Source: Chryseobacterium sp. (GTDB lineage: Bacteria; Bacteroidota; Bacteroidia; Flavobacteriales; Weeksellaceae). Taken from it: a stretch of DNA of 64,000 bases. The notes under the pieces were generated by a model that was not told the origin of the DNA, searched no databases, and was given only the letters and a program-made list of their open reading frames with translations. The translations under genes and the position numbers were made by a program. Below are positions 27,764-36,245 of the stretch, piece after piece. The stretch lies in NCBI GenBank assembly GCA_031277615.1, contig JAITMC010000002.1, positions 186,001 through 250,000 of the forward strand, given 5' to 3'. Within the stretch, counting starts at the first letter, position 1, and each line of letters begins with the position of its first letter.

Positions 27764-27889
27764 CAAATTAATGGTTATAGAAAACAAAAAACTATAGCTA
27801 CTTTGTTTATTGCATCAGCATTGTTTACTGGTTGCGCCAGAAAATTAATATCTCGAACAGACAGTCAGAAACTATTAGCAAGGCTATAA
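27764..27889 (+). pseudogene. Lipoprotein signal-peptide remnant
   Basis: An open frame without ATG encodes TIATLFIASALFTGCARK, an almost perfect lipoprotein signal peptide and lipobox (LFTGC), then stops after about 20 more codons. It looks like the 5' end of a lipoprotein gene that lost its start and body. The rest of 27351-28079 contains only the end-like repeat and the hairpins listed separately. Confidence 0.4.
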
Positions 27890-28079
27890 TAGATACGCTT
27901 GCAAACTACTGGATTTTCTTTTACCATTGATAATTCTTTAATCAAATGATCTTTAAAATACGTGGTCAGTTTGTACAAATTAAAGTAAAACAATTGCAGG
28001 AAATAAATGTCGAAAACTAATCTCTAAGCCGAGTTCTATAGTTATGATATTATAGGAAGGAAAAAACACTGAAATCATA

Positions 28080-28466
28080 CTATTTTTTCCACACCATAAC
28101 AACTTGCCGAAATTCTGGTCTTTGCAATTCGACAAAACCAGCATCTGCGGCAGCTTTAATCGATGCGGTATTAGACTTTCGTGAATGCATATAGATCTCA
28201 TCTAGACCGCTTTCCTTACAAGCCATTGCATAAGCTACCCTTCCTATATGCTGGCCTTGGAACTGCTTGTTGATGAAAATATCTATTGATGGATGATTCC
28301 CCAATACTTCATCAGTATTATAATCAATGTATATTTTACCGACCCTTTGTTCACCAAGATATATATGCCAATATTTTCCTCTCACTTTATCGTGCAAGTT
28401 TTGACCGCTTCCCAGCTTTAAGGAGATATTGTTATCTTTTTCAGAAACCTGTGTTATATTATTCAT
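28080..28466 (-). CDS. GNAT acyltransferase of the RiPP-like operon
   Basis: A 128-residue GNAT-fold protein. IDIFINKQFQGQHIGRVAY is the strand-4/acyl-CoA pyrophosphate loop (Q-x-x-x-x-G, here QGQHIG). SRKSNTASIKAAADAGFVEL is the typical N-x-x-S-I-K-x-x-x-x-A-G-F signature. It is the last gene of a five-gene operon, overlapping the UPF0489 gene by four bases (ATGA). In known RiPP pathways GNAT enzymes acylate lysine or ornithine side chains, including ornithine made by a peptide arginase. The neighbouring genes suggest the same here, but self-protection or unrelated metabolism is possible. Confidence 0.8.
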   Translation of the reverse strand: MNNITQVSEKDNNISLKLGSGQNLHDKVRGKYWHIYLGEQRVGKIYIDYNTDEVLGNHPSIDIFINKQFQGQHIGRVAYAMACKESGLDEIYMHSRKSNTASIKAAADAGFVELQRPEFRQVVMVWKK

Positions 28467-29467
28467 GATTTTTCTATTAACACCCTATTGATAATCGATA
28501 TACTTTCTTTCCAAAATTCAACTGGAAAAAAACCAGGAGACAAAGCAACCGTATAATTTTCAATTCTCTTTGTAATATTGCTTTTCTCTATTGTCGAAAA
28601 TGTCTCTTCAATATTTTTATAAACTATTTCCGCACTTGGGTCATGATTAAATTCATGCGATCTCCAATCTGAATCGCCATCAAATCGATTGTTGAAATAA
28701 TCCATATCAACATGTAACAATATAGAAGCTGTACTCGAAATGTCTTTTAGAAAGTCATCAACTTCAGTAAACACTGAATATTCAAGATTAGATTTTATAC
28801 CTTCCGATGGTGAGAAACTTAAAAGTGGACGTTCTTGATCGGGTTGTATAGTCTCATCACTTAAAAACCCACGATTTACTTTGCCTGATACTTGCGCTTT
28901 ACTTAGTCGATGTTTTGGCATCAGGTGTCGAAACTGTATTCTTGGCATACTATGTAGAAATAACGTCATAAAACTTCCAATAGAAATTGCACCGCTTTCA
29001 ATAGCTCGCCTTACAGTATTTGGATTAAATAAATTGACTTCTTCGTTATTGAATGGATTAATAAATAAATTATCTTTCTTAAACAATAAAGGAGGCATAC
29101 AATCAGTGTGGTCGTCGATATGTAATATAACGATCTCATTCGGAACATCATTTTCTAAAAGCCTTTGTTCTAGCCAAAGGCTCCAACTGTATATAGTCCA
29201 ATTGTCGTTAAGCGATAGTTGATATTTTACAAGATTTCGAAACTGATCAGGTATTTGCTTTATCATAATGCTTTTATCCCACCACTGCAGTCCTTCTAAG
29301 ATATTAGGATCTATGTAATAATCGGAAGATTCGTGATTACTTAATAAAACATCAATATAATTATCATCCTGTTCTAGAATTCTAATATCTTTTCCAGAAA
29401 AATAATCCACCAAAAATTGTTGTAGATCTTCTTCTTTCTTAGGTAAATTTTTAGCATTAATTTTCAT
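28463..29467 (-). CDS. UPF0489 family protein, candidate peptide arginase
   Basis: A 334-residue protein with arginase-like metal motifs typical of UPF0489: VILHIDDHTDCMPP and LLHVDMDYFNNRFDGD. Proteins of this family in RiPP clusters (OspR type) convert arginine of a precursor peptide to ornithine with Mn2+. The assignment rests on these motifs and the operon context: the gene overlaps the radical SAM gene by 11 bases and the GNAT gene by 4. The proposed precursor ends with three arginines. Whether it acts on that peptide is inferred. Confidence 0.75.
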   Translation of the reverse strand: MKINAKNLPKKEEDLQQFLVDYFSGKDIRILEQDDNYIDVLLSNHESSDYYIDPNILEGLQWWDKSIMIKQIPDQFRNLVKYQLSLNDNWTIYSWSLWLEQRLLENDVPNEIVILHIDDHTDCMPPLLFKKDNLFINPFNNEEVNLFNPNTVRRAIESGAISIGSFMTLFLHSMPRIQFRHLMPKHRLSKAQVSGKVNRGFLSDETIQPDQERPLLSFSPSEGIKSNLEYSVFTEVDDFLKDISSTASILLHVDMDYFNNRFDGDSDWRSHEFNHDPSAEIVYKNIEETFSTIEKSNITKRIENYTVALSPGFFPVEFWKESISIINRVLIEKS

Positions 29468-31616
29468 CGTCTATCATTAGATATTTACATCTATTTTTTA
29501 AACAATTTAGCAACTCACGTCCTAACAGAGTTAGGTCACATTTGTCTATTACTTCAAAACCTGTTATTAGTTGATCCGAAATTTTCCGGCAATTATTTGT
29601 TGCTACATCAGTAAGGCCTTGTTCTTTAGATTTCCGTAAAAACGTCCAGAAATCCAGCAGCTCTACAAACACATACAAAGCATGAAATAATCCACTTGGA
29701 GGTCTTAATTCTTGTCGCCAAGGAGATGCTACTAAAGGATAATCTGAATATACAATTGGACAAACACGCTGCAAAAGATATAACTTTTGATGACGATGCT
29801 CGTGTATAATGGAATCAGCCAGATCGGCTGGATGAATATATTTGTCATTTCGCATTAACTGTACATACAAAGCACCCGGTACACTATTATCACTGAATGA
29901 AACTACCCTATCTAGTGGTGCATCTAAATCTCTAATAAAAAGTATATCTGGTGATATAGCTTTCATCTCATCAACAATAGATGATTTCCATTTAACAATA
30001 AGATTAAGTGCTTTATCTATTACAGTCTGTCCATCAGTTACTTGAGATAAATCTTCAAAATAAACTCTGCTGCCAAAGGGCAGTCTCAACCATTTATCTG
30101 AATTCTGTAATTTAGGCCAAGCAAGTAAATTAGTAATATCACAATTTAAAATGTCTTGCAAATATTTAAGATCAATTGGAAGAGTTTCTCCATCTACAGA
30201 TTTAGCTTCGCTTCCTTCTAACCTTCTCTTTATAACTTCAGTCCACGCTACAACAGCAGGACTTGTGGCAATTTGTTTAAGTGTGTTAGGTTCAATAGCA
30301 AGAATTTCTTCTACTGTTGCATTATATTCCTCCTTATTAATTTGTGAAATAGTTGTCATAAACATTTCGCTTTGACTATTTCTAAAGCTTTCCAAAATGT
30401 TTATAAATGAATTATTCACTCCTGTTTCAAGTTCATATTCCTGGATATCATTTTCACTAATCTGCGATATAGAATTTGTATCAAGTTCTATCTGCAATTG
30501 ATCCGTTACTTTTTTGTTTGCATGCTCAATAAGATTTTTAAGCTCCTTACAGTATATACTAGGATTTAAAAAGCCTGTATCACTATAACGATGAGCTACA
30601 GCTCCACCTCCACATACATCTACTACCGAGCATTCCTGACAGGTCAAACACAATCCTTCTTTTCGAAGTAATTCCCTATGTCTCTTTACACTTTCAGAAT
30701 CGATTGCATAAGCAATATTAGTCGTCTTCACATCACCACGAGTAAGGTCAGTACCTTCTCCTGTTATCTTAAGAACATCAAGATCATGATAAGTTCCATC
30801 CGTTTCAATAGTAATTAATCCTACATCACCAAAACCAAATCCATCCGTTTCACTTGGAGCACCAAGAAGAGATGCCAAAATAGAATCGAATGTCCTTACC
30901 TTCAAAGCAGAATAATGATCAAACCACAAATCAAAACAATTCAACAACCAATTTTCATATATATCCGGTTGTTCATTTCTATGAGGAGGGATAGTGACAT
31001 AATTAGCATCAGGTAATAAAAAATCCAGTTGCGGTATGTCGTAATTGCTAAAAAAAGATAAGATTTCAGAAGGATCATTAAATGGATCTATTACTGCAAT
31101 AACACCCGCAAAAACATTAGGCTTTTTTTCCAGTAATCTTAATGCTTTCTCTGTGTCTGCAAAAGTTGATTTCCCTCTGTGATCTAATCTATGTTTATCA
31201 TTTGCAGTTTGCCCACCATCTAAACTCAATGAAACCTGTAATCCACACTTTTCAAAAAGCTCTAAGTCAGTCTCGTTTAACAGAACCCCATTGGTTTGTA
31301 GAGAAAAATCGACTATCGTCTCTGGTCGAATCATATCCCTGACATATTCAACATGTTTCGCAAGCACTTCAGCACCCAATAACAATGGTTCGCCTCCATG
31401 ATAAACTATTGCAATGCGATTTATCGAATTTTCTACTACATATTCATTTATTCTGGTTGCTGCAGTTTCTAATATCTCTTTAGACATTATTTTAGGCTGT
31501 GATTTATAACTTTGATCCAAGTGATTATACATATAGCAATAATCACAGTTGATATTACACCTTGATGCAACTTTGAAGAGAAAACACCTTATAATTGGTT
31601 GATTTGATACTTGCAT
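29457..31616 (-). CDS. Radical SAM/SPASM peptide-modifying enzyme fused to an HExxH domain
   Basis: A 719-residue two-part enzyme. The N-terminal radical SAM domain has RCNINCDYC (C20, C24, C27) and YHGGEPLL. A SPASM domain near 320-365 (CLTCQECSVVDVCGGG and a later cysteine) would bind extra iron-sulfur clusters. The C-terminal ~330 residues carry IIHEHRHQKL (HExxH at 605-609) and WRQELRPPSGLFHALYVF (a candidate third histidine near 645). This is the layout of FxsB-like enzymes and of 2-oxoglutarate-dependent HExxH peptide beta-hydroxylases. In FxsBH-type fusions the HExxH motif is often lost; here it is intact. Expected chemistry is cyclophane-type crosslinking plus hydroxylation of the 63-residue peptide encoded 61 bases upstream. 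Confidence 0.85.
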   Translation of the reverse strand: MQVSNQPIIRCFLFKVASRCNINCDYCYMYNHLDQSYKSQPKIMSKEILETAATRINEYVVENSINRIAIVYHGGEPLLLGAEVLAKHVEYVRDMIRPETIVDFSLQTNGVLLNETDLELFEKCGLQVSLSLDGGQTANDKHRLDHRGKSTFADTEKALRLLEKKPNVFAGVIAVIDPFNDPSEILSFFSNYDIPQLDFLLPDANYVTIPPHRNEQPDIYENWLLNCFDLWFDHYSALKVRTFDSILASLLGAPSETDGFGFGDVGLITIETDGTYHDLDVLKITGEGTDLTRGDVKTTNIAYAIDSESVKRHRELLRKEGLCLTCQECSVVDVCGGGAVAHRYSDTGFLNPSIYCKELKNLIEHANKKVTDQLQIELDTNSISQISENDIQEYELETGVNNSFINILESFRNSQSEMFMTTISQINKEEYNATVEEILAIEPNTLKQIATSPAVVAWTEVIKRRLEGSEAKSVDGETLPIDLKYLQDILNCDITNLLAWPKLQNSDKWLRLPFGSRVYFEDLSQVTDGQTVIDKALNLIVKWKSSIVDEMKAISPDILFIRDLDAPLDRVVSFSDNSVPGALYVQLMRNDKYIHPADLADSIIHEHRHQKLYLLQRVCPIVYSDYPLVASPWRQELRPPSGLFHALYVFVELLDFWTFLRKSKEQGLTDVATNNCRKISDQLITGFEVIDKCDLTLLGRELLNCLKNRCKYLMIDDEN

Positions 31617-31677
31617 AATAAAAAAATTAACAGGAAGGCAATAAATTAGAACCCTTCCTGTTATTAAGATAGTTAAG

Positions 31678-31869
31678 TTATGACCTGTTATGGCGGTGAT
31701 GCATTCTGCTATAATCAGTTATAGCTTCATTCCCGCTAACTTGCATTGCTTTTGAACGCATCCTATTTAATGCAGGATGGACTGTGTTAAGTTGCTTTAA
31801 CTTTGGCAACAACTTATCTTTTGGATTTGCCATTGGCGATCCATTCGTTGAAAAATTTTCCATAATCAA
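31678..31869 (-). CDS. Candidate RiPP precursor peptide
   Basis: A 63-residue peptide between the glycosyltransferase gene and the radical SAM gene on the same strand. A second ATG (codon 3) could also serve as start. The first ~45 residues are leader-like and lysine-rich (NPKDKLLPKLKQLNTVHPAL). The last twelve, DYSRMHHRHNRS, are dense in aromatic, histidine and arginine residues that fit the partner enzymes: Tyr/His for radical SAM crosslinks (YSR, HHR), Arg for conversion to ornithine, Orn for acylation. No cysteines and no double-glycine cleavage site are seen. I know no family with this sequence. The role is inferred from size, position and core composition. Confidence 0.7.
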   Translation of the reverse strand: MIMENFSTNGSPMANPKDKLLPKLKQLNTVHPALNRMRSKAMQVSGNEAITDYSRMHHRHNRS

Positions 31870-31907
31870 TTTTTATTTAAACTATAAAATTAAAAAAAAT
31901 AATAAAA

Positions 31908-33056
31908 TTATCCTCCTCTTTTACTAATATTTTCATCGCCATTTTCTCCACCTATTTCATTATATATTAAGCGCTTTAAGCTTGTAAAGTTCTGCTCAAC
32001 GACATTTAAAACATTAAGAATAAGATGCCCTGGATTTACCATCAATATCTCCTTATTATAAAGTGGTAATGAATCCGAAATTGAATCATATAGGATGTTG
32101 GAACAAGTTGTAGTTTTTATACCTAAAATCCTGTTTATATATATAGGTAATACATTAAAAAGAGAAATCAAGTGAATAATCCTGACATTAGTTATATCAT
32201 CCCAAGCAATAAAATCATGATCTTTTAGTTTAAGAAATTCCTTTATGTTTATACTTTTATCTAGCCATTTTATTTTCCATGCCATTTCTCTGGGAAATCC
32301 TGCCGTAACATATTGAAATATTGGATGTTCTAATATTCGCCTTGGTGAATGTTCAGCATAAACATTATTGAGCATTACCTTAGTTGCACCAGAAAGTCTT
32401 GCTTTTAGAAACAATCTTGTTGTTTCTGCAAAGATCTCATCGCCATTTGCCAAAAACTCTCTAACATGTGTACCCCATCGAAAATAATCTCCTAATCTGT
32501 ATGCACATTGTTTATCATCAACAATAATATCATATGTTTTACTCTTTACAAAAATGGATTCCAGAGTATGATCAATTCCACTACACAACTCAATATAATC
32601 CGAAAATTTGTGCTTAAATGATGTCGGATATTCGCTATATGCTTCAAGCATCGTATTTAAGCCAAAAAAAGCACTTGCATGCCTCATTGCAGACACATAA
32701 TCTTTTGAATAGAGAGTATCTGCATCGGCCTGTAAAATTAAAATATTATCAATTACCCACCCCTTTTCTTCAGCCAGATCTTTAACATAAAGATTTCCAG
32801 CATGTCTAGCAGGAATATATCCTTGTTCAGACTCTTTAATCAAGTGGATTCTTTCTAGAAATTGACCTTTAATCCTACTGGCAATAGAGAAGGTAGAGTC
32901 TGTCGAGTTATTATCGATTATAACAATATTTACATCCATGCTTTCTTGAATACCTTTGCTAGCAAATCCCAATGATGATAAAGATTCAATTAAATTATCC
33001 TCTTCATTGAAACATGGCATTACAATAAATGTCTTGATTTGATTAGTAGAGTTCAT
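31908..33056 (-). CDS. Family 2 glycosyltransferase of the RiPP-like operon
   Basis: A GT-A fold enzyme of about 382 residues. TFIVMPCFNEEDNL and VIIDNNSTDST form the nucleotide-sugar site and ILQADADT supplies the DxD-type metal motif. There are no clear membrane helices. I chose the ATG at 33056 because TFIVMPCFNEE follows at the usual distance; ATG 33065 and TTG 33068 are alternatives. It is the first large gene of the operon, 38 bases before the precursor. It could glycosylate the peptide, but family 2 enzymes are broad and it might serve an unrelated pathway. Confidence 0.75.
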   Translation of the reverse strand: MNSTNQIKTFIVMPCFNEEDNLIESLSSLGFASKGIQESMDVNIVIIDNNSTDSTFSIASRIKGQFLERIHLIKESEQGYIPARHAGNLYVKDLAEEKGWVIDNILILQADADTLYSKDYVSAMRHASAFFGLNTMLEAYSEYPTSFKHKFSDYIELCSGIDHTLESIFVKSKTYDIIVDDKQCAYRLGDYFRWGTHVREFLANGDEIFAETTRLFLKARLSGATKVMLNNVYAEHSPRRILEHPIFQYVTAGFPREMAWKIKWLDKSINIKEFLKLKDHDFIAWDDITNVRIIHLISLFNVLPIYINRILGIKTTTCSNILYDSISDSLPLYNKEILMVNPGHLILNVLNVVEQNFTSLKRLIYNEIGGENGDENISKRGG

Positions 33057-33068
33057 AGACCACATCAA

Positions 33069-33702
33069 TGGGAATATTATTTAAACACACCTTCTCTCCA
33101 TTATTAGTAAGAATTTTTATTTTTAGCTCATTTTCCATGGTATATTAATCGATTTAGTAAAAGTAAAAAAAAAAATAATCCTGAAATTACGGAAATCCGT
33201 AATGATTTGGTAAACTTTCCTTTTCTGTCAAAGAGTTTTTTATATCTATACATATTTAGAGTAAAACCTCTATAAACTTCATCTTTATTTGTACATATTA
33301 TATAATACATAGAACAATTATATTTTAGTATACTAAAATATAGTTGTCTAGATCATTTTCATTGATTAAAATCGTTTTTAGAGATTTAAAATTAAAACAC
33401 AGACTATTAGTAGCAGTATCTAAGTCTAGAGAAAGCCATGTTAATGGATTTAATAGTTTTGGGCAACTATTATTACCCAATCCTTATTTCTCCACACCTT
33501 TTCATAATGTTGCGGAGAACCACGGTAAGGAAGTGGTCCTTATTCATTCGGATCGGTGTAATGGGTACCATCTGTATGATAAGGTACGGCTTCAATATGG
33601 CCGTCTATAGACCGGGAGAGTTATCAGCTGACAGCTGGGGGTAATTTTTATGATCGTTTTTTGAGATTATTTGTTGAATAAATAATTATAGATCTATTAA
33701 AG
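33069..33702. other. Upstream region of the RiPP-like operon
   Basis: This region contains a long palindrome (33314-33347, listed separately), a doubtful 60-codon minus frame at 33128-33310 whose end is encoded by an A-rich run, and a 19-codon frame (33079-33138) that looks frame-broken. At about 33500-33640 there is a patch clearly richer in GC than its surroundings, with overlapping short frames but no recognisable product; it may be debris of a lost element. Confidence 0.35.
33314..33347. promoter_or_regulatory. 34-bp near-perfect palindrome, possible operator
   Basis: Two 17-base arms meet without spacer at 33330/33331 and differ at one position. The left arm begins ACAATTATATTTTAGTA. 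It lies about 260 bases upstream of the glycosyltransferase start in the divergent space between the RiPP-like operon and a plus-strand patch. It could be an operator for a dimeric regulator or a bidirectional promoter or terminator element. Confidence 0.5.
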
Positions 33703-35757
33703 TTAGTCAATGTTGAGTTTTTCAAAGAGTATTCTATTTCTTTTTCTAGCATCATCTAATACTTTTTCAAATGGCAATACCTCAAAATATGCAGAGTAGT
33801 ATTTACTTTTAACTTTAAAATAACCTTTACCATCAGGAGTTTTTTCGAACTCTCTGTTTTTTAAAACTTTTTCTAATGAAGGAGTAATATCACAGACAAT
33901 ATAAACATAGAAAGGAGTTTTGTCTGTTACTTCGATCGTTCTTCCATTTCGTCCTTTTACTTTCTTGTCCAATAAACTATCAATGTATTTTTCAGTCTGT
34001 TCAATTGGATTTTTTTCTTCATGATAGTCCTGATAATTATCCCTCATCGGCTTTTTAAACTCTACAATGGTGAAAGAATTATGGGGGGCCATCTTTGAAT
34101 CAGAAAATGCAAAGGCTTCGTTATAAATCAAGAGATCTGTTCTGTCTTTGCTATCTTGGGAAACTTCGTTTATACTATTGAAAGTTTTGTCTGATGCCAG
34201 AAATGAATGATATGTTAACCTTTCATCAATCAACCAAAGGTTTTGTTTGTCTGGTGTGATTTCATCAGATGTTGTTCTTATTGGAAAGAAAATGTTATGT
34301 AATAAATCTTCATTTTCAAATTTACTTTCAGAGTTGACTCCAATCAGATTCTCAAGTAATTCTATTATAGTTCGTCTATGTACTACATATCTGGCTAAGT
34401 CAGATTTACCAATCTCATTGAATTCTGCTAAAAATTTTTCATATTTTTTAGCATATTCCTCATGATTTGTGATATCTTTTTTTTCATCCAGAAGCTTTAT
34501 TTTTTCTTCCTTCACTTCTAATCTCCACTTTGCCTCAATTTTATATAATTCGATATCAAGTTTTTCTTTTGGCAAATCAGGAGCGAGTTTCATTACTTCA
34601 GATTTACGGTAGTTTAATGTGCTTCTATATTGCGGAAGTTCTTCAGTGATAGTAGGTCTATAATTTTCTACTTTTTGGGTTCTTATTGATTTCAAGAAAT
34701 CTGATAGGATATCTTCAATGCAATTAACAGAAGCTCTTCTCAGCCTTGATAAATTAATATACAATGACTCTTCTTCTGTTCCATCATCCACGCCAGGAAA
34801 ATTAAAGCCGATTCTCTCTGTATCTACATACTCATCTAAAAGATCTCCTACAACGTAAGCCTGATAAAAAAATTTTTCACCATGCTCATCCTTTATAAAA
34901 GATCTGCCTAAATCTATTATTCTTGTATATAAGCCTTCATTAATAACACTTCTGTTATGAGCGCAGAAGTGTATTTTATGGCTTTGGAATTCAAGAGATT
35001 TAGTTAAGAACAAAGTGAAATCTTCGCCATCTAAATTAAACTCTCTATTTTGGACATCACTTTTGAACTCTGCATTATAAAGGTTAAGTAAATTAAATTC
35101 AACATTATTTTGATTTCTTATTATTATCTTCGGAACTTGTTCTCTAATAAAGTATAATTGAAAATGGGCCACTATCTCTTTAGCAACAGAATGTAAATCA
35201 AAATCAAGATTTTTCTGATAATCTTCTTTATACGTTTTAAGCACTACTTTAGTTCCTGTAGAATCATCTATAGGCTTAGGTTCCTCGATATTATGAAAGC
35301 CTTTTTTAGTATTTCTAAAATCAAAAGAAATAGCTTTCAAACTATCACTTTCATCTCTAAATTGGCTATAAATATTAAGTTCAGTAAAAGCTTTCAGGCA
35401 TACAAATCTTCCAACACCTTTACCTCCTATTTCTATTTTATGGTCTGTGTCAGCCTCAACAAATGATTTCAAATTGTCAGCATTTAATCCTATACCATTA
35501 TCTATGATTTCAAAAGAATGAATTGGATATCTATCTATTTCCGGAAGGCTACTTAATACGTCATCGCCGCCATTCCTTATACATTTTATAATAATTTCTC
35601 CTTCTGCTTTTTTCAAAAGATCAGCTTTTTCCGCTTCTTCAATTGAATGAATAGAGTTACTTATTACTTCGAACAATGGCATTAAAGGTTTTGTACGAGG
35701 TAACCTCGTATTTCTTACTTTGTTAGCAATATTTGATGTTGCGGATAGTGTTTCCAT
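33703..35757 (-). CDS. GHKL ATPase fused to a PD-(D/E)XK-like nuclease
   Basis: A 684-residue protein. The N-terminal GHKL/Hsp90-type ATPase shows FEVISNSIHSI (N box), EIIDNGIGLN (G1) and GGKGVGRF (G2). A long middle region is partly coiled coil. The C-terminal part has DRTDLLIY (Asp near 539) and FTIVEFKKP (ExK near 565), the pattern of restriction-type nucleases. ATP-dependent conformational control of a nuclease is expected, as proposed for MORC-like bacterial proteins, many of which sit in defence islands. It is a single gene with no methylase or partner beside it. It is the last intact gene before the right transposon end. It is likely a phage-defence effector, but unnamed. Confidence 0.75.
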   Translation of the reverse strand: METLSATSNIANKVRNTRLPRTKPLMPLFEVISNSIHSIEEAEKADLLKKAEGEIIIKCIRNGGDDVLSSLPEIDRYPIHSFEIIDNGIGLNADNLKSFVEADTDHKIEIGGKGVGRFVCLKAFTELNIYSQFRDESDSLKAISFDFRNTKKGFHNIEEPKPIDDSTGTKVVLKTYKEDYQKNLDFDLHSVAKEIVAHFQLYFIREQVPKIIIRNQNNVEFNLLNLYNAEFKSDVQNREFNLDGEDFTLFLTKSLEFQSHKIHFCAHNRSVINEGLYTRIIDLGRSFIKDEHGEKFFYQAYVVGDLLDEYVDTERIGFNFPGVDDGTEEESLYINLSRLRRASVNCIEDILSDFLKSIRTQKVENYRPTITEELPQYRSTLNYRKSEVMKLAPDLPKEKLDIELYKIEAKWRLEVKEEKIKLLDEKKDITNHEEYAKKYEKFLAEFNEIGKSDLARYVVHRRTIIELLENLIGVNSESKFENEDLLHNIFFPIRTTSDEITPDKQNLWLIDERLTYHSFLASDKTFNSINEVSQDSKDRTDLLIYNEAFAFSDSKMAPHNSFTIVEFKKPMRDNYQDYHEEKNPIEQTEKYIDSLLDKKVKGRNGRTIEVTDKTPFYVYIVCDITPSLEKVLKNREFEKTPDGKGYFKVKSKYYSAYFEVLPFEKVLDDARKRNRILFEKLNID

Positions 35758-35901
35758 TTTGAACTGTATAGATTAGGCAAATTACGTAATTTTTATATAC
35801 TTATAATGATTTTTATAGAGCTCATTTGCTTTTAAATACCTTCTCTCAGAGCTATTTTATCAGTTTGACGTAGTTATAATATAATCTAAATTACTACTTT
35901 T

Positions 35902-36039
35902 TTATCGACATTTTTTTATTTCTTCATTCGTATGATTATCAAGAATTTTAGCATAACGATAAAACGTTGCTCTAGTCAAACCAAGTGGCTTGTAAATCTC
36001 CTCCGGAGCCTTAGTTGGATCTTTATATACAGATCGCAT
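35902..36039 (-). pseudogene. Serine recombinase (resolvase) C-terminal remnant
   Basis: A 45-codon frame with PEEIYKPLGLTRATFYRYAK, the helix-turn-helix tail of Hin/Tn3-type resolvases. The frame upstream has a stop and no catalytic domain is found, so this is a fragment. Its place within 210 bases of the right end fits a decayed resolution gene of an ancestral transposon. The rest of 35758-36180 is AT-rich and holds no gene. Confidence 0.6.
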
Positions 36040-36180
36040 AATTATTAATTTAGAATGACCCTAATCGGTCACTTGTAAAATCTCAAAATATTACCAATAC
36101 TTTCAACACGAAAAAGACTAAAAATTCCATTTTGAATAATTATTTTGTGATTTACTCTTTAAACTTTTAAATATATTATT

Positions 36181-36245
36181 TTCGTATCTACTTTGCAATT
36201 TTTTGCATTTACTTCGCTAATTCGCATTTACTTTGCAAAATCACA
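36181..36245. repeat. Right transposon end with three tandem repeats
   Basis: Three copies of a 19-25 base unit lie head to tail at 36181-36200, 36202-36220 and 36221-36245. They share the core TTYGyATyTACTTyGC and the same orientation. The last copy ends in the terminal TCACA. Close packing at the right and wider spacing with an inverted copy at the left give the left-right asymmetry typical of Tn7-like ends. Confidence 0.88.

Larger units (their letters stand above)
4783..36245 (+). mobile_element. Tn7-like transposon inserted in comM, 31,463 bp
   Basis: The element starts TGTATATTTGC and ends TTTGCAAAATCACA, so the termini are TGT...ACA. It is flanked by the 5-bp duplication CCCCA and interrupts comM. 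The left end carries tnsA, tnsB, tnsC and tniQ in one overlapping operon pointing inward, then a small gene and a gene with TnsE-like features. The cargo is a TIR-rich defence-like island, a RiPP-like operon and a GHKL-nuclease gene. Insertion of TniQ-type Tn7 relatives into comM is known from the AbaR/Tn6022 family of Acinetobacter; here the host is a Bacteroidetes. An internal copy of the right end at 27452-27476 suggests that the present element is composite. Confidence 0.93.

Noticed and set aside
33128-33310. 60-residue minus-strand frame before the glycosyltransferase gene
   Set aside because: Its apparent membrane segment comes from an A/T run and the sequence has no protein-like character elsewhere; kept only as a remark.
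33344-33644. Two overlapping plus-strand frames in the GC-richer patch
   Set aside because: They overlap in different frames, have no recognisable motif and no promoter, so neither can be supported as a gene.
4783-36245. CRISPR-associated transposon
   Set aside because: TniQ and TnsABC occur, but no cas genes, repeats or tracrRNA-like element were found in the element.
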